A DNA stretch of 64,000 bases from Cyathus striatus (taxonomy: Eukaryota; Basidiomycota; Agaricomycetes; Agaricales; Nidulariaceae): positions 2,976,001 through 3,040,000 of the forward strand of contig JAOVFP010000002.1 in NCBI GenBank assembly GCA_025738555.1, given 5' to 3'. The translations under genes and the position numbers were made by a program. Numbering within the stretch: position 1 is the first letter of the stretch; the number at the start of each line of letters is the position of its first letter. The notes beneath the pieces are model-generated. The model was not told the origin of the DNA. It searched no databases and saw only the letters and a program-made list of their open reading frames with translations. Positions 22,584 through 34,447 of the stretch are shown here, one piece after another.

Positions 22584-24983
22584 TCACTTTTGCATTTCTC
22601 CTATAACCTTATTCGTGTTCATAAAATTGGTCGCCGTCACGTCAAAATCTGCGAAAGTATGGATAAGTATTGACATTTACGATAATAAATTGACCAACCG
22701 TCAGGAATTAATGTAATGTTATCTCTAAGAAGCTGTAATACCATCTTTGATTTAACAGAATATTTTGGCCAGGAAGCTTGAAAGACATAAATTAGGTTGT
22801 ATTCCAGGATCTCGGATGACAACATACTCCCAGGATTAAGATCATTAATGAAGTTAATATAGAAATCTCGCATTTGTGTGGCGAAGTCTTCCTCGACAGA
22901 TGCCGCAGCTGGAATAGGCCCAAATAAAAGCTTCAATTCAGAGGCATGAGACACTGAGAGACACGATTAGAGACCCAGAACGTTCGAGACTTTGGCGCTG
23001 ACCCTACCTCCTTGCTGAATGTTGTCCCCAGGAATGAACTCTCTAAAGTGATAACCAAAAGTGGGCTGCAGAGAGGAAGCGTGCTCGAAGAACATTCGCC
23101 TCGGGGCTAAAAACATCTCATCCCCATACCAGGCGGCTGCTCTATCGAAAAGGGAGTCTCCGGTGTTAAATGGAGCACCTTGGGCAGAATCATTCGCAGG
23201 GAAGAGAGTACGGAATTCGGCTAAAACATCAGGTGTCAGTGTACTGTTATCAATTAACAGGTTGTTGACAAAGTTGTCGAAAGCTGCATCTTCTTTTGCA
23301 CCATTTAGTCGTAGATTAGCGACGCTTCCACTAAATGTAGTGCCTTCGTTAAGCTAAAATTCTTGGTTAGTACAACGATCGACTATGTACCAAATGGCAT
23401 ACGTTGGTACCACTAAGCCATGGAAGATGTAAAAAGTTTCCACTTTTGATTCTCGTAGACGCTTCCTCTGGAATAAAACTACCAGCAGGACCGACGGAAG
23501 GTTGCCATAGCTGGCTGTTCAAAGTTGCGCTGATCATGTCATTGCTTATCTGCATTAATTTCTATCGATGAAACCATGTTACGGTTTGTGATCACATGGA
23601 TAATATATAAGGAAGCTTTTACCTCAAAGGGAACTTGCTGAAGGCAGGCGACTGCATCGTGTCCAGGTGAGCATCCTACAGAAGAGAGAAGGCGGGAAAA
23701 CGGTTTGCCAGGCTTGTCGTAAGTCGAAGCTGGGGGAGAAGTCTTGCTGTGTAGAGGATGGATTGATCTAGGGATGTTCTAATTTAAGCTTGCTGGACTT
23801 ACAATGGCCCTGTAGAGGAATCAGCGATTCCGGCTCTAAATAAAGCCCGCTTCGAAGGATATATGAAATGAGACAGAACGCTCCCTGCACCTGCTGACTA
23901 CAACGTTCGAATGTAAGAGTCAATGGTTTAATCGAAATTCGTGGTCTGCAGATAATTACCTGGCCCCAAATGGTAACCTTTCGCATCAAGCATTAGAATA
24001 GTGATACCAACCAGTTTGGGCAGAATATCACCTTTGAGGGATCTCCACCAAAGGCAGCAATATTGTCCTGAACAAAAATTAGGGCTTGTTGCTGATCAAG
24101 TAATCCTGCATTGAGATCCTGAGGTGCCATAGAGCTGCTGGCAAGCTAAATTACGTGAGCCTTGCGGAGAAGGGTAATGTCAAAATACTTACGAAACCGA
24201 ATGTATTGAGTCGATAGTTTCTGTGAATTCATGTAAAGTGAAACAAGACAGGGCTATTATAGCATTGATACCCACGTCGAAACAAACATAATTGGTTTGC
24301 CTCTTTCAACACTCCTTTGGATTATTTCTACCACGCTCGGATTAAGCGATTGTACCAAATAATGGGAGAGGGGTACTTACCTGTGGGATCAGAGCCGGGA
24401 TCTGAGGAGGCTCTAAGTGGTTAGGCACTGAGTATGGTGAAATCATATTGTTGGATTAAAAATACACACACCCACTCGTAAATGCGCCACCCTAGTCAGG
24501 CCTGTGAGCATCGGTGGCGTTGACAATCAGGCATGCCACCTACGTGAATCCAAAAAAGTATAGGAAGCTTTTGATTTTTGCTCACACTTTCCGGTCTCCA
24601 AACCTTGTGATGGACGGGTAAGCGAAATGCCAACATTCGGAGAGAAATGATGGAATTACATTCAAGAAAAGACAATCTTCGCTTATTGGCGCACCGAGAC
24701 TGTTTGATGGTAACTGGGGACAGGCTCCTCCAAAATTTGAAGCGTCTACAATGACGTTCGATGCCTTTGTGATAGGAACTGGAGCCTTGAACCGCAGCGA
24801 ACCAACTGGCGGCTCAGCAAAGGGGATACCCAACCATTTTTGCGTACCGTTACCGGCGACACCGCGAAATGTTCCAGTCGTTAATTTGATGTCGAGGTTA
24901 GATGGTGGTGCAGCGGATGCGGTAAAGATGCTACTGAGTCCATAGAAGGTAAACAGGGAAGAAATTGGAAGCGTGAATTTCAT
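22584..24983 (-). CDS. Secreted type-B carboxylesterase/lipase, copy 2
   Basis: A close paralog of copy 1, in the same orientation and with the same exon pattern. The signal peptide ([20 protein letters not shown], then TASAAPP) precedes [20 protein letters not shown] and [12 protein letters not shown], then [20 protein letters not shown]. Later exons give [58 protein letters not shown] and [20 protein letters not shown]. The intron at 23898-23959 again falls exactly before the nucleophile Ser. The acid-residue region ([12 protein letters not shown]) and [16 protein letters not shown] with the catalytic His are present. The last exon reads [17 protein letters not shown] and stops at 22584. 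The tandem layout and shared intron sites show local duplication. Substrate unknown. Confidence 0.83.
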
Positions 24984-25242
24984 GATTTGCCTTATTAACC
25001 AGTGGTGTAAGAAACATTCATTTCATTTCATTCTTATAGGTGCTCAAAAATTGCTGGAAAATTCTATTTCTTCTTCGGTTCCCAGTGGCAAGTCTAAGTT
25101 GCCTTCTAAGAAGCATATACTACGGGCCGATGACGACAGTGTCCAAAAAAAGGAAATGTTGCAAGTCAAATATACTGCATACACTTGGCATGCACTGTAC
25201 AAATCCCGGTGGATATTAAGCGCTTTTAGTGGTGTGTCGAAT

Positions 25243-28200
25243 ATGTTAGCCAGTCCTCGTGAGTGTCGACCACGATAATAGTTGCGTTATCCGCTGTTGG
25301 TGTGAGAAAAGAGAGCATCGCCTTAAGGTTCCTAGAGAGTATATTTGGATTCATTCTACATAGAAAGCAAGGAAGCTGGAGTGTCGTTGGAAGAGCGGAT
25401 AGATGCCATGGTGTAGACGTGGACAACTGAACGGCAACCAAAAGGCAGGCATACTTAAAATAGTATTCATTTACTCTTGTTAGGATAGGCTGTCGTCGGC
25501 ATCTCTCCAAGTATACGTTTATGTACCTGAACATGCCCCAGACCTAAGACTCCAGGAAGTATCTTCTCAATTTCGTGCCGTACCCTCTGCTCTCGCCTTC
25601 TTGACCGGCAAGCTCATTTTTGCTTCGAATCTGAGACAAGGAAATACTCTACGGAACCAATGGGAGGAGCTAATTATATGGGAGGGAAAAGGTCCGCAGC
25701 CGTACAACTTCATTGCATCCCCAATATTCCAAACCTGCACTGAATAGAAACGCAGCCAGGGCAAGAATTAAAGACCATACCAGTAGAATACAGAAAGGTT
25801 TCTTTGGGAAACAGAGACTTGATATTCTCGCCAAGGGTTTTGCGATATCAAATAGCCAATCCGAAACTGCGGAGTCTAATCTAGACAGAAACGCTATCTC
25901 AACCAACACTGCGGATCTGAAATTGGTCGATTCAACTCCACGAGTACAATTTCCGTTTGCTCATGCCAGCAAGAAAAGTGAGAATGAAGGGGTTAGAGAG
26001 GGGTATAGCATTGGTTACATCCCCACCCCCATTCACGTGTCTCCGTCAACGCCTAAATCAAGAGAAAGGCTGAAGTGTAGGCTCCATTCTAATTCAAATT
26101 CCAATAGAAGTAATGGTAGAGCAAGATCCAAAGTACTGGGTTCTCTTGAGACAGTTGAACGTGGGTTATAACCCTTGCTGACCTAAGTACCCATTGACAG
26201 TAGGTTGTTAGCCACCCAAATGAAGGCTTTACTAGATCGTATATTGGCGATGCCTGACCTTGCGGGGATTTTGAAAAAGCCACCATCTCCAACAAAATGG
26301 AAACGTCGTAGTAGTGAAATGAGGGAACCTACCAAGAGACAGGTAATTCCTAATGCTATATAGCCTCACGTTTCTGATGTTAGACTTGAACAGAGGTTAA
26401 GTTCTACAAGTCTATCGTCTTCTTCACCATCGAGGATCTTTCTTCAGCCGCAGAACGATTTAATTCCAACGCACGCACCTTATCTAAATCGTATTCAGCC
26501 ACCAACCTTCTTTTACTCACCTGAGTGGGCAGAAGACCAGGATTCGAGGCATAGCGATAGCATTGTGTCGTTCAGCTCACCAAGCCAACGGAAGGTTACA
26601 TCGAGCAATGGTGCAAGTGACCAGATTTCGTCGTCGAGCACCCCTGTGCGAGCTGAGGAGGTGGACTTGGCGGCTACTTCCTTAAGGCCATTCTTTCCAG
26701 TACTATCGTCCACACCTAAAGCTTCAACCGCGGATTTCCTTTCCTCGCCTATGAGTGCACGTTATAGTTCTTCGTCTGTCACAAGACTCGATCAGTCTTC
26801 TGATATCGCAAGGCATACTTCGACTTCTTTTACTGACGAAAATACCACTTCTAGCATAGCCGACGGCGTCGTTTCTTCCGCTGCACGGCATAGTGATTGC
26901 TCAATCATGAGGGGCACCACCTCACCAACCACAATTAAAACTATTGCTGACACTGAGCCTCCCTTTGGCGACCTGTTTGAATATCCGGATCCATGGAGCC
27001 GGATAGGTGATATTCTTGGAATTGGAAGTACGGCTATGCCGGGTAATGGACAAAAAAAAGATACTTCAATGTGGTTGGTATCGATGGGCGATAAAGAAAA
27101 GAAGGAAGACATACCGGATAATTTACGTTCCGTCGCCGCTGATGATATCCATGCTGATTTTGTTGTGATTAATCTTGATGATTACAGTGAGGACCGGACG
27201 AAGGACACGAATGAAGGGAGTTCATTTCTTCAGGAAATCGAAGATTCTATATCGGAAATGGCTGAGCATTGCAACCGCGATCAATATATGGCTGGCTGCG
27301 GTGAAGATAGCTCAGATCATATCGAGGATTGGGACGAGGAGAATGTGCGATATAACGAAGGTGGAGCGGTTGATTCGAGGAAAAGCGCAGAAAGTGATGT
27401 AGACAACAGCAAACCAGTTCCAGACCATGGTCCAACTAGTATTTGCAACAGTGGGTGCTATAAACATATACTAACTATTTTAGCAGACATTCCAGTAAAA
27501 TCAAAGTACGAAAGCTCTGACTTGGAACTGAACTCTTACGGTGCTGGGTCTACATGTAAGCAATATTTTAGTTATATTGATCTTCGCTGAAGTAATAATG
27601 CGACTAGGTATTGTAGGGATTTCACCTGTTACTGTTTCCTCCTTCGAGTGTGACTAAGGAGACGAAGTCCATAGTCCAGGCTTCGCGTTCGTCTCTGAGG
27701 TCTTCAGGCTCGGATGCGGCAATACCAAGTATATCTCAAGATGTTGCGCATGCACTCTCGATTTCATCGACGGTAGATGGTAATATCTCTGCAAACGGCA
27801 TGAGAAGCGAGAGACACGCCGACAAATACTGAGAATTTCTTTTCGCAGAAACGTCGGACGTCGCGGTGACAGAATCAGAGGTGACTACTAAAACAGGTCC
27901 CGTCGAGAAAGGCGTGTACTACAGGAACAAATGCGGTATGCAGAACGAGATATACGTTCCCCAAACTGACGACTTTCCTCGCTAGGAAAACGAAAAGCAT
28001 TATCATCGCCATATCAGAAGGGGGTGTCACGGTCATACGAACATAGACGCTTCCATTCACGTCCGCCTCTTCCGCCAGACCAGATCGGAAGAACACTTGA
28101 CAGGGGACTTGCAGGCAGGAAAGGTATGTACACGGCACCGGCACGGAATGAACATAGCGGTATCTCTGAAAATGCTTGACGTCGTGGTGCAGTGAGATAT

Positions 28201-28962
28201 ACGTGTCTTACGATGAGTCTTCCTTGTTCGTCGCCTCCTTCGAGCTTGGGTCTGGATGCAGATGGGGACTTGAACGGGACCATTGAGGTGCTGTGTGAGC
28301 GCGGAAGAGATAAACTTGAAGACTGTACAGGAAAATTAGCTCCATTGAACTATCCTAACGAATGTACGGAACTTCCAATTGACTGCAACGGACACGATCC
28401 AGACTCGGCGGAGTATACGGCAAGCAGTCGGCTACAGGAAACAGCGAAGGGTTTTTGTGGGTCTCTCGGATCCGCTGCACTAGAAGTAGTACTAGAAGAT
28501 GGGCATGCTGAAGGCAATGTTGCACTGAACGAGAAGATCCAAAGCGTTTCTTCCGGCCCTCTAATTGTTTTTGGTTCTCCTAGCAGTCCGGCTGCTCATA
28601 CATCTTCCGCGTTCTTCGATTGTGACTTACTCTCTTTCGACAATTCGATGTTTCCTGAACGCTCTGTCCTGCCCCCACTTGAACTTGCTAGAATCTTGCA
28701 GAACCAAGTATCTCAAACCGAAAGCATAGATGGGTTTGACGTTAAGCTAAGGATTGGAGGGCCGAAGGCACTATTGTCAAGCGCTGCGGATTCTCGTGAA
28801 CAACATCAGCGCTCGGAAGGCGGAGATGGGGCCAGGCCGGAAGAAGGGCGCGGTGATGAGGAAGGACAAGCCGGAAAGGAATTGGAAGTGAGGCTGAGAG
28901 AGGTTAACGGTATTTTCGAGGGACCTTGCTTGCTGTCTGATGACCCGGACGACGGTGATTAG
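25243..28962 (+). CDS. Long, mostly disordered protein of unknown function
   Basis: The start lies 259 bases from the divergent carboxylesterase. Small first exons join well: 25243-25258, 25364-25410, 25484-25701, 25748-26160, 26212-26343, 26395-27438. The conserved-looking N-terminus reads EAGVSLEERIDAMDRLSSAS, LQVYVYVPEHAPDLRLQEVS and SQFRAVPSALAFLTGKLIFA; SNLRQGNTLRNQWEELIIWE follows. The rest is Ser/Thr/Asp-rich with little order. Introns at 27439-27486 (with a TACTAAC-like branch site), 27922-27987 and 28116-28192 look real. The one near 27556 is uncertain; a 119 nt intron to 27674 keeps the frame. The last exon ends LSDDPDDGD at 28962. I recognise no family. It may be basidiomycete-specific. 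Confidence 0.6.
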
Positions 28963-29301
28963 TATGAATCCAATAGTATTGCTCCAGTTATTTTGTACCA
29001 GCTGCAATCGTGACTAAGTAGTAAGCACTGCCAGTCTGCCACTGAGTTGTACGCTACCGGATACTTATGACGTAATACTGTATTGAACAGTGTGCGAATA
29101 AAAGGACGGGGCGTGGGAAGGGTAGGCCAACCGATTCCCAAATTACTCTTTGGTCCGCTTTCACCGCTAACGCTCTCTTGTCTTCTACCTTCACCACCGC
29201 TGCTCTCGTCGTTATCGTCGCCGCTCTTCGCCATCCGCTGCTCGACCTAACTCTTACTCTCAAGCGTCAAGACGCTAATACTCTTCAACGATAGGAAGAC
29301 A
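28963..29301. other. Spacer and MEX67 promoter region
   Basis: No supported gene. It is pyrimidine-rich toward MEX67, as is common before fungal start codons. Confidence 0.5.
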
Positions 29302-32300
29302 ATGTCGACACCCGCTCCAGGCTCACGCGCCATAGCTGCAAACGCCCTGCGCAATGCAGGCCTCATCGACAGAGACGCAACCATGCGCGACGTCTCGGAC
29401 AAACCCGGAGGCAGGAAAGGCACCTCTAAGATCCGGTCGCACAGACCAAGACCGATCGATGCTCTCACTGGAAAGGACCAGGCTGGTTCTTCCCGTCTGG
29501 TAAGGAATTTTCGTTATGCCTTTACATGCATTGCTATCTTTTACTCTACTGTTTCCCTCTTTTATCGATGGCATTCTTTTGTGTTTTGATTTCCATGAGG
29601 GGTGTTCACTTTTCTTTCGTTATATGCAGTGGTGGATTGCTGTTGTTTTGTTGGCTGTGGCGTGTTTCTTTTCTAGTGGTCAATGCCAGTGTTTCAGTGC
29701 CCATACCGGGATTTCGGTCATTTTTCTGCTCCATCGTCCTGCATACAAGTGAAATACAACGAGGAAACATGAAGGATTACTTTGCAAGTTCATCAACACG
29801 AGTTGAGCGCGGTATCGGTAATCAGGCAGTTATTCCGCAGCAATCGTAGCGGCATGTGTAAGAAACCCTCTATCTGTTCCGCTGGCCTTTTGCATTCTTT
29901 GCTGAAGCGTTGTAAAAGTGAACATATACTCCTTGTTGAGACTATTCAACATGCATGTCTGCAAATTGCTTATAATTCAACTTGTGAACACAACCTTATG
30001 TTTCCTCATTTCATGTTGCTTGCGATAAGGATGATTCAATATTTCGGTATGGGGTTGGCGCGGCAGTTGTCCGTTGGAGTTCATCTCAATCCTCTATGTA
30101 CATGCGTCATACAGTACTAATGAAATTCACCAATAGCTCGCCTCGCGTCTTTCACATGCAGGCCCTTCAGATCCACTCTCAATACGTGGGGCCGCACGCC
30201 CAACGACAGTGGGTAGAATACGCCGCAATGCCCTTAGCACTGGGAGCTCCGGTGGAAGCAGTTCTTCAGGCGGCATTGCAGTCAAAGTCGCACAACGAAC
30301 AAAAGTTGTAGACCAATGGAGAGAGTTTGTGAAAAGTAGATGGAATCCAGAAGCAAGATTTTTGAATCTGGAGGTGAGATTTTTTTTTAACTAGTTAGTG
30401 GTGGTTAAGGAAAACACTTATTGCTGTTGATAGTCTATGCTTGACGATGCGATAGTAAAGAAATACAATCTTACACCGCCTGGTTTAGGAGGTGGATCCG
30501 CCCGTGATGCTGCAGTTATATTTAAGCTCGCTTCTGAGCTCAAACCTGAGGTATGCAGTCGTTTCCTTCTTTCTCTTATATCCCTTGAGAATTCATTTGA
30601 TATATAGGTACAAACTCTCTCGTTAGCAAATAATAAACTCTCGGGCACCCACCTCTCGTACTTATCAAAGTACCTCCCAAGGCTTGCGAACCTTTCCTTG
30701 CAAGGGAACAATCTTCGAACGTGGAAAGATCTTGAATACATCAGTGCACGTAAAGACAAGCTCGTCCATTTGAGAGAGCTTATACTTCTGGGTAATCCGG
30801 TTCGGGATTTGGAGTTTAAGAATGGCAGGGCGGAGAAGTACAAGATGTGAGTATTTCTTAGGACCACTTCTATTAAACACTAACTGAAATGATTTGCTAG
30901 CGAGATGTTAAGAAGGTTTACAGCTCTTGAAGTGCTGGACCAGGAAGCGATAACGCAGATTTCGTTCGATGTCCCTCAGCCCTCGTCGGCGCCCGTGCAA
31001 AAGCCGAACGCGACGACCTTCCCGTGCGAGATGGGCCCGTCGTTTATCACCGGTGTGGACGGGGCGCTTGTTAGCAATTTCCTTGTGAGGTCCGTACGGT
31101 TGGCTGTGTTTCTTCTTGGACATCGAGTTAATATACACATAATGACAGATTTTTCAATACATTCGACACATCTCGCTCCCTCCTCGTATCCGCCTATGAT
31201 CCCTCCGCGACATTCTCCTTCTCTGCTAATACTCAGATCCCAGCGCGGGCACGCATAGAGGGACTCCATTCATCCCCTACTTATCCCAATCAACGCAAAC
31301 TCGAATGGGGTCCCTGGCTCAATGGTGGACAGGGCGGCTCTCGTAATCTCAGCCGCATAAGTCTTGGGATGGAGAAGATGGTGAAAAGTTTGCATGTGGG
31401 GAGTGAAGAAGCAGTGAAAGCGATGCTGGACTTACCAGGAACAAGACATGATATTTCTGGTCCACCTGAGAAGTTCGTGCTCGATGCTTTCCCCGTGCCA
31501 CTAGGGACTCAAACGGGGTTGATGATCATTGTTCATGGGCAGTTTACGGAAGGTAGGTGTCGATATTTTGGATTTCATTAAATACCCCCTATTCACTCTA
31601 TTTACTGACGTCACCTTATCTTTTGCTAGTTCCTTCGGAAGGAATCCGGTCGTTTGACAGAACTTTTATCTTAGCCCCCGCACCAGAGGGCTCCAGGTAG
31701 GTTCTTTATATTTCGCTTTGGAAATTTTGATTTAAATTATTCTGCGCGGTCCGATTTTAGAGCTAAGCAAGAAGGTTGGGAGGTGATGATACTGTCGGAC
31801 CAGTGGGTTATTCGCGGCTTGTCAAGTCATGAAGCGTGGAGGCCGGGACCTATGTTAGTTCAGGCAGAACCACAGTCCAAGGTGTCGAGGCAGGCTCCTC
31901 GGCAACAGCAAGCTGCGTTTAATCCCTCGCAATTACCTGCAGAGCAGCATTCAATGCTAGCTTCCCTGGTGAGTGATATATTCCTTGATTACTGGTTTGT
32001 TTTCTGCTTTTTTCTTCTCGATGGCTTCCGCGATCGTCCCGCTCGCTAGTTATATCGGTGACAATATTCTCCCGGCTATACCCCCTTTTCATTAATTCCA
32101 TCTTTCTCTGTGATTAAGATTATCTGAGCTGACATTCGATGTCTCCTTCTGTTTTAGCCCGAAGTGCAGCGTAATCTAGTTCTGCAAGTTATTTCCAGGA
32201 CGGGTTTGAACGTTAAATTCTCCGTGGACTGCTTGACGGGGAATGGGTGGGATCTGGAAAGGGCTATTGCCAACTTTAATGAAGTCAAGGTGCGCGATTC

Positions 32301-32393
32301 TCGCCGGCGCTCCAAACGTGATAGACAAAATGTCTTATTGTTATTATTTCGAACTTCATTTAGACAACATTGGGGGGGGATGCGTTCCTATAG
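29302..32393 (+). CDS. MEX67: mRNA export receptor Mex67/NXF1
   Basis: Mex67 carries mRNPs through nuclear pores together with Mtr2. Ten exons (29302-29499, 30137-30373, 30434-30550, 30608-30846, 30901-31089, 31149-31552, 31630-31696, 31761-31968, 32158-32289, 32364-32393) join exactly to 606 residues. The basic N-terminus ([30 protein letters not shown]) is followed by a degenerate RNA-binding part. Leucine-rich repeats follow ([36 protein letters not shown]). The NTF2-like domain has [20 protein letters not shown] and [12 protein letters not shown]. The TAP-C/UBA-like end ([39 protein letters not shown]) would contact FG nucleoporins. The first intron is 637 nt, ten times the local norm. 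All domains are present, so the gene should be functional. Confidence 0.93.
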
Positions 32394-33581
32394 GGGGAGG
32401 GCGAGATGAGACGTGAGAGCCTCGAGGCTTATATGTCGTGAAGTTCTGCGAATAGAGGACGGTGCCTTATCAATCAATCATCTTCTTCATCAACGTCTCT
32501 TTCGTCGCGATCACGTACAATACGGCATGGATGTAGCTGAAAGACGCGGTCTCACTAGCCTGCGTTTGTCGGCATCTTCCACTCTCTCATACCTCATACT
32601 TCCCCGAACACTTCGGTCTCACTAACTGGCTTTGGAGGAGGCATCGAGGAAGGAATTTGGAGTGTTTTCTCGCTATGTATGCCTCTATTACTTTTAACAC
32701 CTCTTTTCTGCTGTTTATTTATGGTTGGCTTACATCCCTACGGTGAACACTGTTGGCCACCATCCGTCATGATATCGCATTTTTACTGACAAGCAATACT
32801 ATTATTTACATTCACACGTACTTATCTCGCAAAGAAATCACAACTTCTGCTCTAGTGTACAAATACATACAAATTAACGTACATCATTATCATTATCATT
32901 GTCATGTGCTTGTGCTATCATCGCACAATTTGAATATATGCACACGACCACCATGACTAGCAGTAGGGCTCTGCAAGCAACGTTCTACCTGAGTATTCCC
33001 AAACTGCACAACATCATTTATGGATTTCACGTCTTCTGTGTGCTGTTCGTTCTCTAGCTCGCGCGTGCATGAGATTCTGAGAAAGTTCGGGAGAACAGCG
33101 GCGCCAAAATTACCTGAATGTCTGTTCTCACCCTAGCGGCTGGAAGATGGACGAACTATCCACCTCGTGTTGTGCAACTCAATGGTAAAGTAGCTGCAAG
33201 TTAATTCCTTCTAGAAATAATGCCCGCCCACAAGCAAAACGTGTTGATATTTTTGATCACGACGTCAAGCGCATGCAATTTCGCGTAAAATGGTCGAAGT
33301 TGGAAGTCTCATCAAGATGAAGTTATCTCTAGCCATAGACATTTCCTCGCGTATCTTGTCATGGATTATCACATATGTTGGCGAGGTGTCACCTTTCACA
33401 GAATTCTGCTCCAGTGCTCGGTTTTGAGACTCCACAGACTAGAAGCGGCACGGCTAGCTCGTCGTTCTTTCTGACGGATTGCCAGTTTACCCCAGGCGAC
33501 AGCCCGACGGGTGGGCGCTTTGTCTGAAGTTATCTGAAGACTAGAAGCTACACACATGCCTAACTGCGTATTACTATCTAT
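32394..33581. other. Intergenic, no gene seen
   Basis: About 1.2 kb after MEX67 without a supported gene; it probably includes the MEX67 3' untranslated region. Confidence 0.5.
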
Positions 33582-34094
33582 CTATCTTGCTAGCATATCG
33601 TGTAAGCATGGAACCCGGAGGATGTCCGTCCGCCGGTGAAATGAACTGTAAAGTTTTGCGAACTTAATCTTCACAAACATGGTGTTCTGGCAAGAAATGT
33701 CCATGGGGACATGCCCCTTCAAGTTTCCTTTCTGGTCGGGAGCTATGCATAGTAATTTTCCCTGATTACACCAGCCGATGTTTATCGAGATTGGAAGACC
33801 TGTGAGGAAAGCAGATGATGTGGGTCGGTAGGTGAGTTGGATGTTGAGAATATATTGTGTTTCACTCTCAATGGTTGCACTGTGCATTGTAGGGGATTGC
33901 ACTGAATGAATGGAATAATGGAGCGAATAATGGAGGGCATTGTAAGCTGGCGCTGAAGAAGTGCCGAGCGCCCAAAGACAATCGGGGGGGTCCGAGATTC
34001 CTTCCCAGTTAGTCATTGTTCCGGGAAGGTCCCACCTCAAGACCTTGTCTTGTTCTGATCGGCAAGTCCACCATGGACTGACGCCTCGTTGCAT
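33582..34094 (-). CDS. Possible small orphan protein
   Basis: An uninterrupted frame of up to 170 codons. A likelier start is the internal Met at MTNWEGISDPPDCLWALGTS, leaving about 144 residues. The composition is mixed and protein-like (FLTGLPISINIGWCNQGKLL, CIAPDQKGNLKGHVPMDISC). There is no signal peptide, membrane helix or known motif. It lacks introns, unlike almost all neighbours, and lies in a 2 kb gap between MEX67 and the ankyrin gene. It may be chance. Confidence 0.25.
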   Translation of the reverse strand: MQRGVSPWWTCRSEQDKVLRWDLPGTMTNWEGISDPPDCLWALGTSSAPAYNALHYSLHYSIHSVQSPTMHSATIESETQYILNIQLTYRPTSSAFLTGLPISINIGWCNQGKLLCIAPDQKGNLKGHVPMDISCQNTMFVKIKFAKLYSSFHRRTDILRVPCLHDMLAR

Positions 34095-34447
34095 GCCCTA
34101 TTCTATCACGGTCATTCTCATTTTTATACATATGCTGCGTCGGATTTCTAGCCGACCATCCGCCCTCCCCGTTCCTCTCCCGTCCCTCGACTCGAAACCA
34201 CATAACGCAAACCCAATACTTTTTACTTGACACGCAATTTATCAAACCAACTTCAACACTGCACTCTCTTTGCATTCTCCGCTTGCTCACTATCCTTCTT
34301 TGTGTTTCTATTTCGACTGTCTCTTCTTGGTCTCGTTGCATTTTGTCGCGTCATTCATCTCAGTGTACATTTCGCATTACATTGCATTCACAATTCTCTG
34401 TCATTATATTCATTCTTTGGCATCCCGCACGACTGTAACACTTCATC
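34095..34447. other. Upstream region of the ankyrin-repeat gene
   Basis: A pyrimidine-rich leader (many CTCTTTG/TTCTC runs) directly before the start codon at 34448 suggests transcription initiation here. No other feature is seen. Confidence 0.4.

Noticed and set aside
25567..25909. Minus-strand frames with hydrophobic stretches
   Set aside because: The plus strand gives a precisely spliced chain of small exons over the same bases; the minus frames have no supporting start or splice sites.
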